NCBI GenBank assembly: GCA_900557385.1
Contig: USSP01000057.1
Coordinates: forward strand, 1 to 9,167
From: an uncultured Lachnospiraceae bacterium
GTDB taxonomy: Bacteria > Bacillota > Clostridia > Lachnospirales > Lachnospiraceae
DNA: 9,167 bases
Direction: 5' to 3'
The position numbers and the translations under genes were made by a program. Shown here one piece after another: positions 1 through 6,546 of this stretch (its first letter is position 1; every line of letters starts with the position of its first letter). The notes beneath the pieces were generated by a model. It made no database searches. It had not been told where the DNA came from and saw nothing but the letters and a program-made list of their open reading frames with translations.

Positions 1-733
1 GTTCCCGCGCCTGCTCACCTCTTTGGATACGAAGTTCCTCCTTCCGTCTGGCACTTGCTTCCCGTCTCTGGTCAGAGCGTTCCCGTCTTCTCTCTGCACC
101 ATCCTCGGAATACTCCTGGAAAAGTGCTCCGCCACGTTTCAGATCTTCAATCAAAGAGCGTTCCGTCAAAACAATGAGACAGATCACACCGATCACCAGA
201 AGTACCAGTGCGGTACCCACCACATCCAGCAGGTGGAAAAGCATATATGCCAGAGAGCCGGCTATGATTCCGCCGCCCACATGGTTTTCACTGCAATTTA
301 GATAAATTGCCTGAAAATCATAGCTATCCAAAGTCGTTGCCACACCACCAAAGAGCTCACACAGCATCGCAACCAGAATAAAAAGCACCTGCGCTGCCAC
401 CAGTTTACGGGCTGCAACAGGATTGTCCCGGTTCATAGTCCAGAATGCCAGTCCCAGGAAATAAAACACCGGAGCAATATAAGCCGGCCATCCGAAAATT
501 CCAAATTCTATGTTGCTTAAAACATTTCCCACGGTGCCGACAATACCAAAGTTACATAAAAACAGTACAATGCATACTGCCAGAATAAGTACTAACTTAA
601 TCTCATCGGACAATTCCACGCCGTTCTGTTGATTCTTCTGCTGATTACGCCCGCGAGTATTCTTATTGTGATTATTCGCTTTCGATCTGCTATTTGTCGC
701 TTTCGTATTCCGACTGCCTGATCTTGCTGCCAA
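1..733 (-). CDS. ftsK: DNA translocase FtsK/SpoIIIE, N-terminal membrane domain (partial, runs off left edge)
   Basis: FtsK/SpoIIIE proteins anchor at the division septum and pump chromosomal DNA with a C-terminal ATPase motor. Only the first 244 codons are here; the linker, motor and gamma domain lie beyond base 1. The start is a TTG at 731-733 behind GGAGGAG at 740-746; no ATG fits as well. Residues 2-45 are basic and rich in Asn and Gln. Hydrophobic segments follow at about 46-64, 79-99, 110-128 and 153-189, then a charged Arg/Glu-rich stretch from about 195. The segment GGGIIAGSLAYMLFHLL followed by LIVLTERSLIEDLK resembles the end of the Bacillus subtilis SpoIIIE membrane domain (GGGMIGALLF..., VTGRSLQETLKK). 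I recognise the family from this stretch and the topology; the ATPase that would prove it is outside the window. It lies 116 bp downstream of the LysR gene on the same strand and has its own promoter. Confidence 0.82.
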   Translation of the reverse strand, partial: MAARSGSRNTKATNSRSKANNHNKNTRGRNQQKNQQNGVELSDEIKLVLILAVCIVLFLCNFGIVGTVGNVLSNIEFGIFGWPAYIAPVFYFLGLAFWTMNRDNPVAARKLVAAQVLFILVAMLCELFGGVATTLDSYDFQAIYLNCSENHVGGGIIAGSLAYMLFHLLDVVGTALVLLVIGVICLIVLTERSLIEDLKRGGALFQEYSEDGAERRRERSDQRREASARRKEELRIQRGEQARE

Positions 734-782
734 ATTAATCTCCTCCAAACTCAAGTGCCTAAACGCACAGTCATACTTATAT

Positions 783-811
783 AGTATAGCATTGAAACGG
801 CACCTTGTCAT
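783..811 (-). promoter_or_regulatory. Probable sigma-A promoter for the ftsK gene
   Basis: On the minus strand, a -35 box ATGACA (806-811) is separated by 17 bases from a -10 box TATACT (783-788), each matching 5 of 6 consensus bases. A TG one base before the -10 box makes it an extended -10. Transcription would begin near 776, leaving a leader of about 43 bases that contains the GGAGGAG ribosome site and the TTG start of ftsK. The promoter means ftsK does not depend on read-through from the LysR gene upstream. No clear terminator separates the LysR stop at 850 from this promoter. Confidence 0.6.
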
Positions 812-849
812 TTATAAATTTACGAAGCTCCGGAGAGCCGCACGGAATC

Positions 850-1740
850 TCAATCGGATTGCATAATAAATTTCTTCAGCTGCCTTGCCGCCGCATTTAA
901 AGGATGCTGGCTATCATATACCATACAGACATATCGTTTCGGTATTTTCTCTGTCAATGAAATCTGAACCACCTCATGTTGCCTGATTGCCTGCTTCACC
1001 ATAGGCTCCGGCACAAACGCAAGTCCTAATTCACACTTTACTAACGGCAGAATCTGATCGGTGGTGGCCACCTCTGTGTCCGGCACCAGTTCCAGTCCCC
1101 TGGTCAGAAACCATTGCTCATAAAACCGGTAGGTCATGGTTTCCTTTCCCAGACAGATCAGAGGATAATTTTTTAGTTCTTCCAGGGATAATTCCTGACT
1201 TCCTAATGCTGTGAACGTTTTTCCTCCCACAAGGACCTCCTGAAAGGGCTGTAAACGTACTTCTTTTAAAAACGGCGGAATGTTCGTTGGTGTTGTCACC
1301 ACTGCGAAGTCTATCTCTCCGTTTTTCACTGCCTGGATAGCCTGTGGTGTGGAATGGTTGTATATCTTAAGCCGAATTCCAGAATAAGACATGTGAAAAT
1401 CTTTCAGGTAATCCAGTAAATAGATATTGAGGGCTGTTTCACTGGCTCCAATGGAAATACTGCCATGCTCTAATCCTGTGGTGGAGGTCAGTTCCTCTTC
1501 CGCCGCCTGAATCTGTGCCATAGCCGCCGACACTCTGGAATAGAGATTCTCTCCTTCCGGTGTAAGCCGGACTCCCCGATTGGTCCGGATAAACAAGGTA
1601 CACTGCATCTCATGTTCCAAATTATTCATTGCCCGGGTTACGTTAGGCTGACTGTTATTTAAAGCCTGTGCCGCTTTTGTGAAGTTTCCATACTTTCCAA
1701 CAAAATAAAAAATTTTGTAATACTCGTAGTTTACGTTCAT
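850..1740 (-). CDS. LysR-family transcriptional regulator
   Basis: A 296-residue protein, usual for the LysR family. Residues 4-63 form the winged helix-turn-helix: YYKIFYFVGKYGNFTKAAQA, then NNSQPNVTRAMNNLEHEM and the wing LFIRTNRGVRLTPEG. The rest, about 90-290, fits the periplasmic-binding-like effector domain. I chose the ATG at 1738-1740 because AGAGGAAG sits just before it and the conserved domain starts at once; a TTG at 1759-1761 would add seven residues with no ribosome site. The gene is divergent from argG across 119 bp, the classic arrangement in which a LysR protein controls the neighbouring operon and itself. By position, the inferred target is the argG-purA-pyrB-pyrI operon. The effector cannot be read from the sequence; aspartate or a pathway intermediate is only a guess. 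Confidence 0.9.
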   Translation of the reverse strand: MNVNYEYYKIFYFVGKYGNFTKAAQALNNSQPNVTRAMNNLEHEMQCTLFIRTNRGVRLTPEGENLYSRVSAAMAQIQAAEEELTSTTGLEHGSISIGASETALNIYLLDYLKDFHMSYSGIRLKIYNHSTPQAIQAVKNGEIDFAVVTTPTNIPPFLKEVRLQPFQEVLVGGKTFTALGSQELSLEELKNYPLICLGKETMTYRFYEQWFLTRGLELVPDTEVATTDQILPLVKCELGLAFVPEPMVKQAIRQHEVVQISLTEKIPKRYVCMVYDSQHPLNAAARQLKKFIMQSD

Positions 1741-1753
1741 GGTCTTCCTCTGA

Positions 1754-1785
1754 CATATCAATATATTATTTCAATCATATCAATA
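1754..1785. promoter_or_regulatory. Candidate operator: paired direct repeat between lysR and argG
   Basis: The 10-mer CATATCAATA occurs at 1754-1763 and again at 1776-1785, a start-to-start distance of 22 bp, about two helical turns, so both copies face the same side of the DNA. A further TCAAT lies between them at 1771-1775, and AATATATT at 1760-1767 is palindromic. The pair ends six bases before the argG -35 box, where LysR-type activators usually bind. That it is the LysR target is inferred from position; the region is AT-rich, so chance repeats are possible. Confidence 0.4.
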
Positions 1786-1791
1786 ATAGTT

Positions 1792-1820
1792 TTTACTCAT
1801 TTCTACCTGAACAGTATAAT
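1792..1820 (+). promoter_or_regulatory. Promoter of the argG-purA-pyrB-pyrI operon
   Basis: A perfect -10 box TATAAT (1815-1820) lies 17 bases after a -35-like TTTACT (1792-1797, 4 of 6 matches). Transcription would start near 1827, leaving a leader of only about 33 bases before the argG ATG. That leaves no room for an attenuator or riboswitch, so control should act at initiation. The strong -10 with a weaker -35 fits a promoter helped by an activator bound just upstream, where the direct repeat lies. Confidence 0.6.
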
Positions 1821-1841
1821 GTACCTCGATCAAAAATACAA
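1813..1841 (-). promoter_or_regulatory. Possible lysR promoter overlapping the argG promoter face to face
   Basis: On the minus strand, TTGTAT (1836-1841) and TATACT (1813-1818) are 17 bases apart. The -10 matches 5 of 6 bases but the -35 only 3 of 6. The -10 would share four bases with the argG -10 on the opposite strand, so RNA polymerase could occupy only one promoter at a time. The lysR leader would then be about 65 bases and contain the 1754-1785 repeats, allowing autoregulation. The weak -35 makes this tentative. Confidence 0.3.
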
Positions 1842-1859
1842 CACAAAGGAGCACATATT

Positions 1860-3080
1860 ATGGGCAAGATTAAAAAAGTAGTATTAGCGTATTCCGGCGG
1901 CTTAGACACTTCCATCATCATTCCCTGGTTGAAGGAACATTATGACAACTGTGAAGTCATTGCTGTCTGTGGAAATGTAGGCCAGACCGGTGAACTGGAT
2001 GACCTGGAAGCCCGGGCCAAAGCCAGCGGTGCAAGTAAATTGTATATTGAAGATCTGACAGAAGAATTTGTCAACGACTACATTATCCCCACCATGCAGA
2101 CCGGTGCCGACTACGAAGGCTACCTCCTTGGTACCAGTTTTGCCCGCCCGCTTCTGGCCAAACGAATGGTTGAGATTGCACACCAGGAACATGCGGATGC
2201 TGTCTGCCATGGAAGTACCGGAAAAGGAAATGATCAGGTTCGTTTTGAACTAGGAATCATGCATTTCGATCCTGATCTGCAGATCATCACTCCCTGGAGA
2301 GAATGGGATATCCAGAGCCGGGATGAAGAAATCGATTATGCCGAGGCACATCACATTCCCTTAAAGATCAATCGGGAAACCAACTATTCCAAGGATAAAA
2401 ACCTCTGGCATCTCTCTCACGAGGGACTGGATCTGGAAGATCCCGGAAATGAACCTCAATATGAAAAAGATGGATTTCTGGAACTCGGTGTCTCTCCTCT
2501 CCAGGCGCCGGATCAGCCGGAATATGTGGAACTGGAATTCACAAAGGGTATTCCCGTTTCTTTAAACGGCACAGCCATGAAACCGGTGGACATTATCGCC
2601 AAATTAAATGAAATCGGCGGCAAAAACGGTATCGGACTTTATGATGTGGTAGAAAATCGCCTGGTGGGCATGAAATCCAGAGGAGTATATGAAACTCCCG
2701 GCGGTACCATTTTGTACCATGCCCACAATGTGCTGGAAACACTCACCCTGGACAAGAAAACCGCTCACAAAAAAAGAGAACTTGCCGTCACCTTCGGTGA
2801 GCTGGTTTATGACGGTCAGTGGTTCTCCCCTCTGCGAAAGGCATTATCCGCTTTCGTCACCGAAACCCAACAGACCGTAACCGGTAAAGTTCGTTTAAAG
2901 CTTTATAAAGGAAACATCATCAATGCCGGTGTATGGTCCCCCTACTCTCTCTACAGCGAAGAAATCGCCACTTTTGATGCAGGTGGTTCTTACCATCAGT
3001 CCGATGCAACCGGCTTTATCCGTCTCTATGGCCTGCCCACCCGTGTACAGGCTGCTGTCAACAAGAAAAATCATCAGTAA
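1860..3080 (+). CDS. argG: Argininosuccinate synthase
   Basis: A cytoplasmic enzyme that joins citrulline and L-aspartate using ATP (released as AMP and pyrophosphate) to give argininosuccinate, the penultimate step of arginine synthesis. The 406 residues match the family's usual length of about 400. Visible motifs are the PP-loop AYSGGLDTS at residues 10-18, which binds ATP; TSFARPLLAK at 92-101; and CHGSTGKGNDQVRFE at 116-130, which contributes to citrulline, aspartate and ATP binding. PWREW is at 145-149. The start ATG is preceded by AAAGGAG at 1845-1851. It is the first gene of the operon, with purA starting 15 bp after its stop. argH, the usual partner for the next step, does not follow in this window. 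Here argG sits with other aspartate-using enzymes instead of with arginine genes. Confidence 0.97.
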   Translation: MGKIKKVVLAYSGGLDTSIIIPWLKEHYDNCEVIAVCGNVGQTGELDDLEARAKASGASKLYIEDLTEEFVNDYIIPTMQTGADYEGYLLGTSFARPLLAKRMVEIAHQEHADAVCHGSTGKGNDQVRFELGIMHFDPDLQIITPWREWDIQSRDEEIDYAEAHHIPLKINRETNYSKDKNLWHLSHEGLDLEDPGNEPQYEKDGFLELGVSPLQAPDQPEYVELEFTKGIPVSLNGTAMKPVDIIAKLNEIGGKNGIGLYDVVENRLVGMKSRGVYETPGGTILYHAHNVLETLTLDKKTAHKKRELAVTFGELVYDGQWFSPLRKALSAFVTETQQTVTGKVRLKLYKGNIINAGVWSPYSLYSEEIATFDAGGSYHQSDATGFIRLYGLPTRVQAAVNKKNHQ

Positions 3081-3095
3081 TCAGGAGGAGTCATT

Positions 3096-4397
3096 ATGTT
3101 AAATGCTGTAACTGGAATTAACTGGGGTGATGAGGGAAAAGGACGTGTCATCGACCGTCTTGCAGAGCAGGCTGATATCGTCGTCCGCTATCAGGGTGGC
3201 AACAATGCCGGTCATACGGTTGTCACGGAACAGGGAAAGTTTGTACTCAATCTTCTCCCTTCCGGCATCCTTCACTCCAATGTGGTATGCATTCTCGGCG
3301 ACGGAATGGTGGTAGATTTAGAGCATCTTTCCAAAGAAATAGAAAAGATCCGCGAAAAAGGAATCGCGGTTAATCCTGACCACTTAAAACTTTCCAAACG
3401 TGCCACAATCTCCATGCCCTGGCATCGCATTCAGGATGAACTGGAAGAAGACCGGCTCGCCAAAAACGGCACTGCTTTTGGCTCAACCCGTCGTGGTATC
3501 GCTTACGCCTACAGTGATAAATATCGTAAAAAGACGCTTCGGCTTGGGGATCTTCTCCATTTAAAAGAGGAATATGTACAAGCCAGACTGAAAACCATGC
3601 TGGAAGCCAAAAATCTGGAGTTGGGCGGCTGCTACCATCAGGAACCCATGTCCTATCCCGCACTTTATGCCTGGTGTGAAAAACAGGCAGAACTTTTTGC
3701 CCCTTACATCTGTGATATCGGAAGCTATCTGGATCAGGCCCTTTCCCAGGGAAAAAATGTGGTTTTAGAAGCACAACTGGGAGCCATGCGTGATATCGAC
3801 TATGGTATTTTCCCTTATACCTCCAGTTCTTCCACCATCTCGGCCTACGGCCCTATCGGTGCCGGCATTCCCGGGAGACAGCTGGATCATGTGGTGGGTG
3901 TATTGAAAGCCTATTCCACCTGTGTGGGTGCCGGACCTTTCGTTGCAGAAAAGGCAATGCCGGAGGGCTGGTTGGATGAACTTCGTAAAAAAGGTGGGGA
4001 GTACGGTGCTGCCACCGGCCGTCCCCGCCGGGTAGGACCTTTTGATGCTGTTGCAAGCCGCTACGGTCTGAAATGCCAGCATGCTGATAAGATCGCTCTC
4101 ACAAAGCTGGATGTTTTAAGCGGCATGGAAGAAATTCCTATTATTACCGGTTACCGTCGGTGCGGCATCCTGCTGGATTCCTTTGATCCTACAGAAAACC
4201 TGGAAGCCTGTGAACCTGTTCTGGATGTATTACCCGGATGGCAGGCAGATCTTTCCGCATGCCGCCGATGGGAGGAACTTCCCTCGGAAGCGCAATCCTA
4301 TATTCATCGACTGGAGGAGCTGTTACAGACTGAAATACAATTCATTTCCGTGGGAGCTGAACGAAATCAATATTTAGTAAAGGGGAACTGGCTGTGA
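3096..4397 (+). CDS. purA: Adenylosuccinate synthetase, divergent form
   Basis: PurA condenses IMP with L-aspartate, using GTP, to adenylosuccinate, the first committed step to AMP. The 433 residues fit the family. Conserved parts include WGDEGKG (10-16, with the catalytic Asp12), QGGNNAGHT (33-41, with the catalytic His40), the ATGRPRR aspartate loop (306-312), TKLDVL (336-341, guanine recognition) and the C-terminal ISVGAERN (417-424). Other usually fixed motifs differ: GTTGRGIGPAYEDK is GSTRRGIAYAYSDK (129-142), EGAQG is EAQLG (225-229), TRVGAGPFPTE is TCVGAGPFVAE (275-285), and GWFD is GPFD (314-317). The protein is therefore a clear PurA homologue, but IMP handling may be altered. AGGAGGAG at 3083-3090 precedes the ATG. 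Its stop overlaps the pyrB start by four bases. A second canonical purA elsewhere in the genome would point to a specialised role for this copy. Confidence 0.88.
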   Translation: MLNAVTGINWGDEGKGRVIDRLAEQADIVVRYQGGNNAGHTVVTEQGKFVLNLLPSGILHSNVVCILGDGMVVDLEHLSKEIEKIREKGIAVNPDHLKLSKRATISMPWHRIQDELEEDRLAKNGTAFGSTRRGIAYAYSDKYRKKTLRLGDLLHLKEEYVQARLKTMLEAKNLELGGCYHQEPMSYPALYAWCEKQAELFAPYICDIGSYLDQALSQGKNVVLEAQLGAMRDIDYGIFPYTSSSSTISAYGPIGAGIPGRQLDHVVGVLKAYSTCVGAGPFVAEKAMPEGWLDELRKKGGEYGAATGRPRRVGPFDAVASRYGLKCQHADKIALTKLDVLSGMEEIPIITGYRRCGILLDSFDPTENLEACEPVLDVLPGWQADLSACRRWEELPSEAQSYIHRLEELLQTEIQFISVGAERNQYLVKGNWL

Positions 4398-5341
4398 GAC
4401 ATTTAATTGATCCATTGGATTTTACCACAGAAGAAACCAAACAAATTCTGGATCTGGCGGAGAAAATCTCCGCCGATCCTAAAGCTTATGCCCATGTTGC
4501 TGACGGCAGAAAGCTTGCCACTCTTTTTTATGAACCCAGTACCAGAACCCGTCTTTCCTTTGAATCCGCTATGCTCAGCCTGGGCGGTCGGACTCTGGGG
4601 TTTTCCGGTGCCGAGCAATCCAGTGTATCAAAGGGTGAAACCGTGGCAGATACCGTCCGTGTAGTCAGCTGTTATGCAGATATCATCGCCATGCGCCATT
4701 CCAAGGAAGGGGCTCCTCTCCGCGCCTCCATGTATTCCCGGATTCCTGTCATAAACGCCGGCGACGGCGGACACAACCACCCCACCCAGACTCTCATTGA
4801 TTTAATGACAATCCGTCAGCGTAAGGGACGGCTAGATCACCTGACAGTAGGTTTTTGCGGAGATCTCAAGTTCGGAAGGACGGTACATTCCCTGGTGAAC
4901 AGCCTGGTCCGCTATCCGGGAAACCAGTTTTATTTCATCTCCCCGGAAGAACTTCGTGTTCCGGATTATCTCATTGAAGATACCCTCATTCCTACTCAGA
5001 CTCCCTATAAGGAAGTCACCAGCCTGGAAGAGACCCTTCCAAAACTGGATGTTCTCTATATGACCCGGGTACAAAAAGAACGCTTTTTCAATGAAGAGGA
5101 TTACATCCGTCTGAAAGGCACTTATACCCTGAATGCAGAAAAGTTAAATGCAGCTTCCCCTGACATGCCTGTCCTTCATCCCCTTCCAAGGGTTGACGAA
5201 ATTGCACTGGATGTGGATAATGACAAAAGAGCCGCTTATTTCGACCAGGTACAGAATGGTGTCTATATTCGTATGGCCCTGATTCTGGCACTGTTAAATA
5301 TCCCTGATCCCTTAACCGGAAAGGAGGTACTGCCATGTTAA
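4394..5341 (+). CDS. pyrB: Aspartate carbamoyltransferase catalytic subunit
   Basis: Catalyses carbamoyl phosphate plus L-aspartate to N-carbamoyl-aspartate, the first committed step of pyrimidine synthesis. At 315 residues it has catalytic-chain length. Carbamoyl-phosphate residues are visible in EPSTRTR (47-53), SKGET (79-83) and HNHPTQT (127-133). GDLKFGRTVHSL (156-167), MTRVQKERF (223-231) and HPLPRVDEI (262-270) supply the aspartate-side and domain-closure residues. The start is a GTG whose last two bases belong to the purA stop (GTGA overlap), with AGGGG at 4381-4385 as ribosome site, so translation is probably coupled to purA. The 3' end overlaps pyrI by seven bases. With PyrI it should form the allosteric holoenzyme. 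No other pyrimidine gene lies in the window. Confidence 0.97.
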   Translation: MRHLIDPLDFTTEETKQILDLAEKISADPKAYAHVADGRKLATLFYEPSTRTRLSFESAMLSLGGRTLGFSGAEQSSVSKGETVADTVRVVSCYADIIAMRHSKEGAPLRASMYSRIPVINAGDGGHNHPTQTLIDLMTIRQRKGRLDHLTVGFCGDLKFGRTVHSLVNSLVRYPGNQFYFISPEELRVPDYLIEDTLIPTQTPYKEVTSLEETLPKLDVLYMTRVQKERFFNEEDYIRLKGTYTLNAEKLNAASPDMPVLHPLPRVDEIALDVDNDKRAAYFDQVQNGVYIRMALILALLNIPDPLTGKEVLPC

Positions 5342-5760
5342 ATGTGGAATCCATCCAAAACGGTGTGGTTATTGATCACATCACTGCCGGACGGGGCATG
5401 GAAATCTACCGCTTACTCCAGCTGGAGGCTACAGACTATTCCGTTGCTTTGCTTCAATCAGTAAAGAGTGCCAAATACGGCTCCAAGGATCTTATTAAAA
5501 TTGAAAGTACCGAACTGCCAAATCGTCTGGATATCCTGGGATACCTGGATGACAAAATTACGCTGATTTATATTCAGGATGGAAAAGTCACAAAAAAATT
5601 TCATCCCATTCCTCCGAAGGAATTGAAAAATGTGGTGCAATGTACCAATCCCCGCTGTATCACCAGTGTGGAAACAAACTGCGATCACATCTTCCGCTTA
5701 TCTTCCTCCGGAAAATACCGTTGCGTTTACTGCAATCAGGAAATTCCTGTAAAAAGATAA
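5335..5760 (+). CDS. pyrI: Aspartate carbamoyltransferase regulatory subunit
   Basis: The non-catalytic regulatory chain that binds nucleotides and holds PyrB trimers together, giving feedback control. The 141 residues compare with 153 in E. coli PyrI. The N-terminal nucleotide-binding part runs to about residue 97, with NGVVIDHITAGRG at 9-21 typical of the allosteric domain. The zinc domain follows, with Cys103, Cys108, Cys130 and Cys133 in a C-x4-C-x21-C-x2-C pattern, as in E. coli. The start ATG lies inside the end of pyrB (seven-base overlap ATGTTAA), behind a strong AAGGAGG at 5321-5327, consistent with matched synthesis of the two subunits. CTP/ATP control is known for E. coli; it is inferred here. 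Confidence 0.96.
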   Translation: MLNVESIQNGVVIDHITAGRGMEIYRLLQLEATDYSVALLQSVKSAKYGSKDLIKIESTELPNRLDILGYLDDKITLIYIQDGKVTKKFHPIPPKELKNVVQCTNPRCITSVETNCDHIFRLSSSGKYRCVYCNQEIPVKR

Positions 5761-5786
5761 AGCAAAAAGTTTTACAAGGAGAAAGA

Positions 5787-5849
5787 TTGAAAAATAAAAT
5801 TTTCAATTGCGAGAACCATGAAACATCATCTTTCGTACAAGTCCCATAA
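5787..5849 (+). other. Possible 20-codon leader ORF and AT-rich hairpin before the YoaK gene
   Basis: A TTG at 5787-5789 follows a good AAGGAG (5776-5781) by five bases and opens a 20-codon frame that ends at 5849, inside the YoaK gene in a different frame. The YoaK ATG at 5818 has only a weak GAGAA before it. An inverted repeat ATTGAAAA/TTTTCAAT (5786-5793 and 5800-5807, six-base loop) covers the TTG. The visible facts are the strong site, the TTG frame and the overlap. That the short ORF delivers ribosomes to YoaK by coupling is inference. The AT-rich hairpin is weak and has no U-tract, so it is not a terminator. The frame could also be chance. Confidence 0.25.
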
Positions 5850-6540
5850 ACAAATGTCCGAAGCATTCATCACTGCAGCCTTTCTGTCCGTTTCCGGAGG
5901 TCTGCAGGATGCCTATACTTATATATGCCGGGGAAAAGTCTTTGCCAATGCCCAGACCGGAAACATCGTTCTTTTAAGCCAGAACATCTGTGACCGGAAT
6001 TTCGGTGCCGTGGTTCACTATCTTGTCCCCCTCTTGTTTTTCGCCTTCGGTGTTGCGGCTGCGGAGCTGATTCGTCAGAAATACCAGAAAACTCGAAGAA
6101 TCCATTGGCGTCAGTTAGTTTTAATCATCGAGATTCTTCTTCTGTTCCTGGTAGGCTTTTTGCCTGATCAGTGGAATCTCCTGGCGAATGCCATGGTTTC
6201 CTTCTCCTGTGCCATGCAGGTGCAGGCATTCCGTAAAGTCAACAGCTACGCTTTCGCCAGCACCATGTGCATTGGCAATCTGCGAAGCGGCATGGAATCC
6301 CTCTGTGCTTACCGGCTGACCCACAACCCCCAGACCATCTATAAAGCCATGCACTATTTTGGCGTTATCTTTTTATTTGGTCTTGGAGCCGGTCTGGGAA
6401 GCCGTTTTATCCCCATGATGGGCATGTACACCGTCTGGCTTTCCTGTGGGCTGCTTTTCATCAGTTTTCTGTTGATGTTTATTAAAGAGGAAATTGAGGA
6501 ACACCTTCCGGGCAATAAATTAAGCGATTCTTCAAAATAA
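5818..6540 (+). CDS. YoaK family (DUF1275) integral membrane protein
   Basis: A 240-residue membrane protein. The family hallmark is near the N-terminus: SGGLQDAYTYICRGKVFA (26-43) followed by NAQTGNIVLL (44-53). About six hydrophobic segments can be seen, near 17-36, 64-85, 97-116, 120-138, 178-198 and 203-222, and the SCAMQVQAFRK stretch (130-140) is also usual. The molecular function of the family is not established, so no substrate is proposed. It starts 57 bp after pyrI on the same strand with no terminator between them, so co-transcription with the aspartate operon is likely. The ATG at 5818 has a poor ribosome site; the next ATG at 5854 has none and would cut into the first helix. Its end is six bases from the end of the convergent TepA gene. 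Confidence 0.87.
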   Translation: MKHHLSYKSHKQMSEAFITAAFLSVSGGLQDAYTYICRGKVFANAQTGNIVLLSQNICDRNFGAVVHYLVPLLFFAFGVAAAELIRQKYQKTRRIHWRQLVLIIEILLLFLVGFLPDQWNLLANAMVSFSCAMQVQAFRKVNSYAFASTMCIGNLRSGMESLCAYRLTHNPQTIYKAMHYFGVIFLFGLGAGLGSRFIPMMGMYTVWLSCGLLFISFLLMFIKEEIEEHLPGNKLSDSSK

Positions 6541-6546
6541 TTATTT

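Noticed and set aside
23..301. Plus-strand 92-codon frame at the left edge
   Set aside because: It is antisense to the ftsK membrane domain, whose minus-strand frame is continuous and matches the SpoIIIE type.
820..850. Possible hairpin around GCTCCGGAGAGC as a lysR terminator
   Set aside because: Only about four base pairs form cleanly and no T-run follows on the minus strand.
1741..1761. Upstream TTG start for the LysR protein at 1759-1761
   Set aside because: It adds seven residues unlike the family N-terminus and has no ribosome site, while the ATG at 1738-1740 has AGAGGAAG just before it.
1821..1859. Riboswitch or attenuator before argG
   Set aside because: The leader predicted from the TATAAT box is only about 33 bases, too short for either.
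3370..4082. Long minus-strand open frames of up to 134 codons across the purA gene
   Set aside because: They lie antisense to a well-supported enzyme, have no recognisable protein features or ribosome sites, and are explained by its codon bias.
3096..4397. The purA-like gene as PurZ (2-aminoadenylosuccinate synthetase of Z-genome phages)
   Set aside because: PurZ replaces the catalytic Asp of the GDEGKG motif, as I recall with Ser; this protein keeps Asp12, and the neighbours are ordinary biosynthetic genes, not phage genes.
5786..5807. Hairpin after pyrI as a terminator
   Set aside because: The stem has only two G-C pairs and no U-tract follows, so it should not stop transcription; read-through into the YoaK gene is expected.
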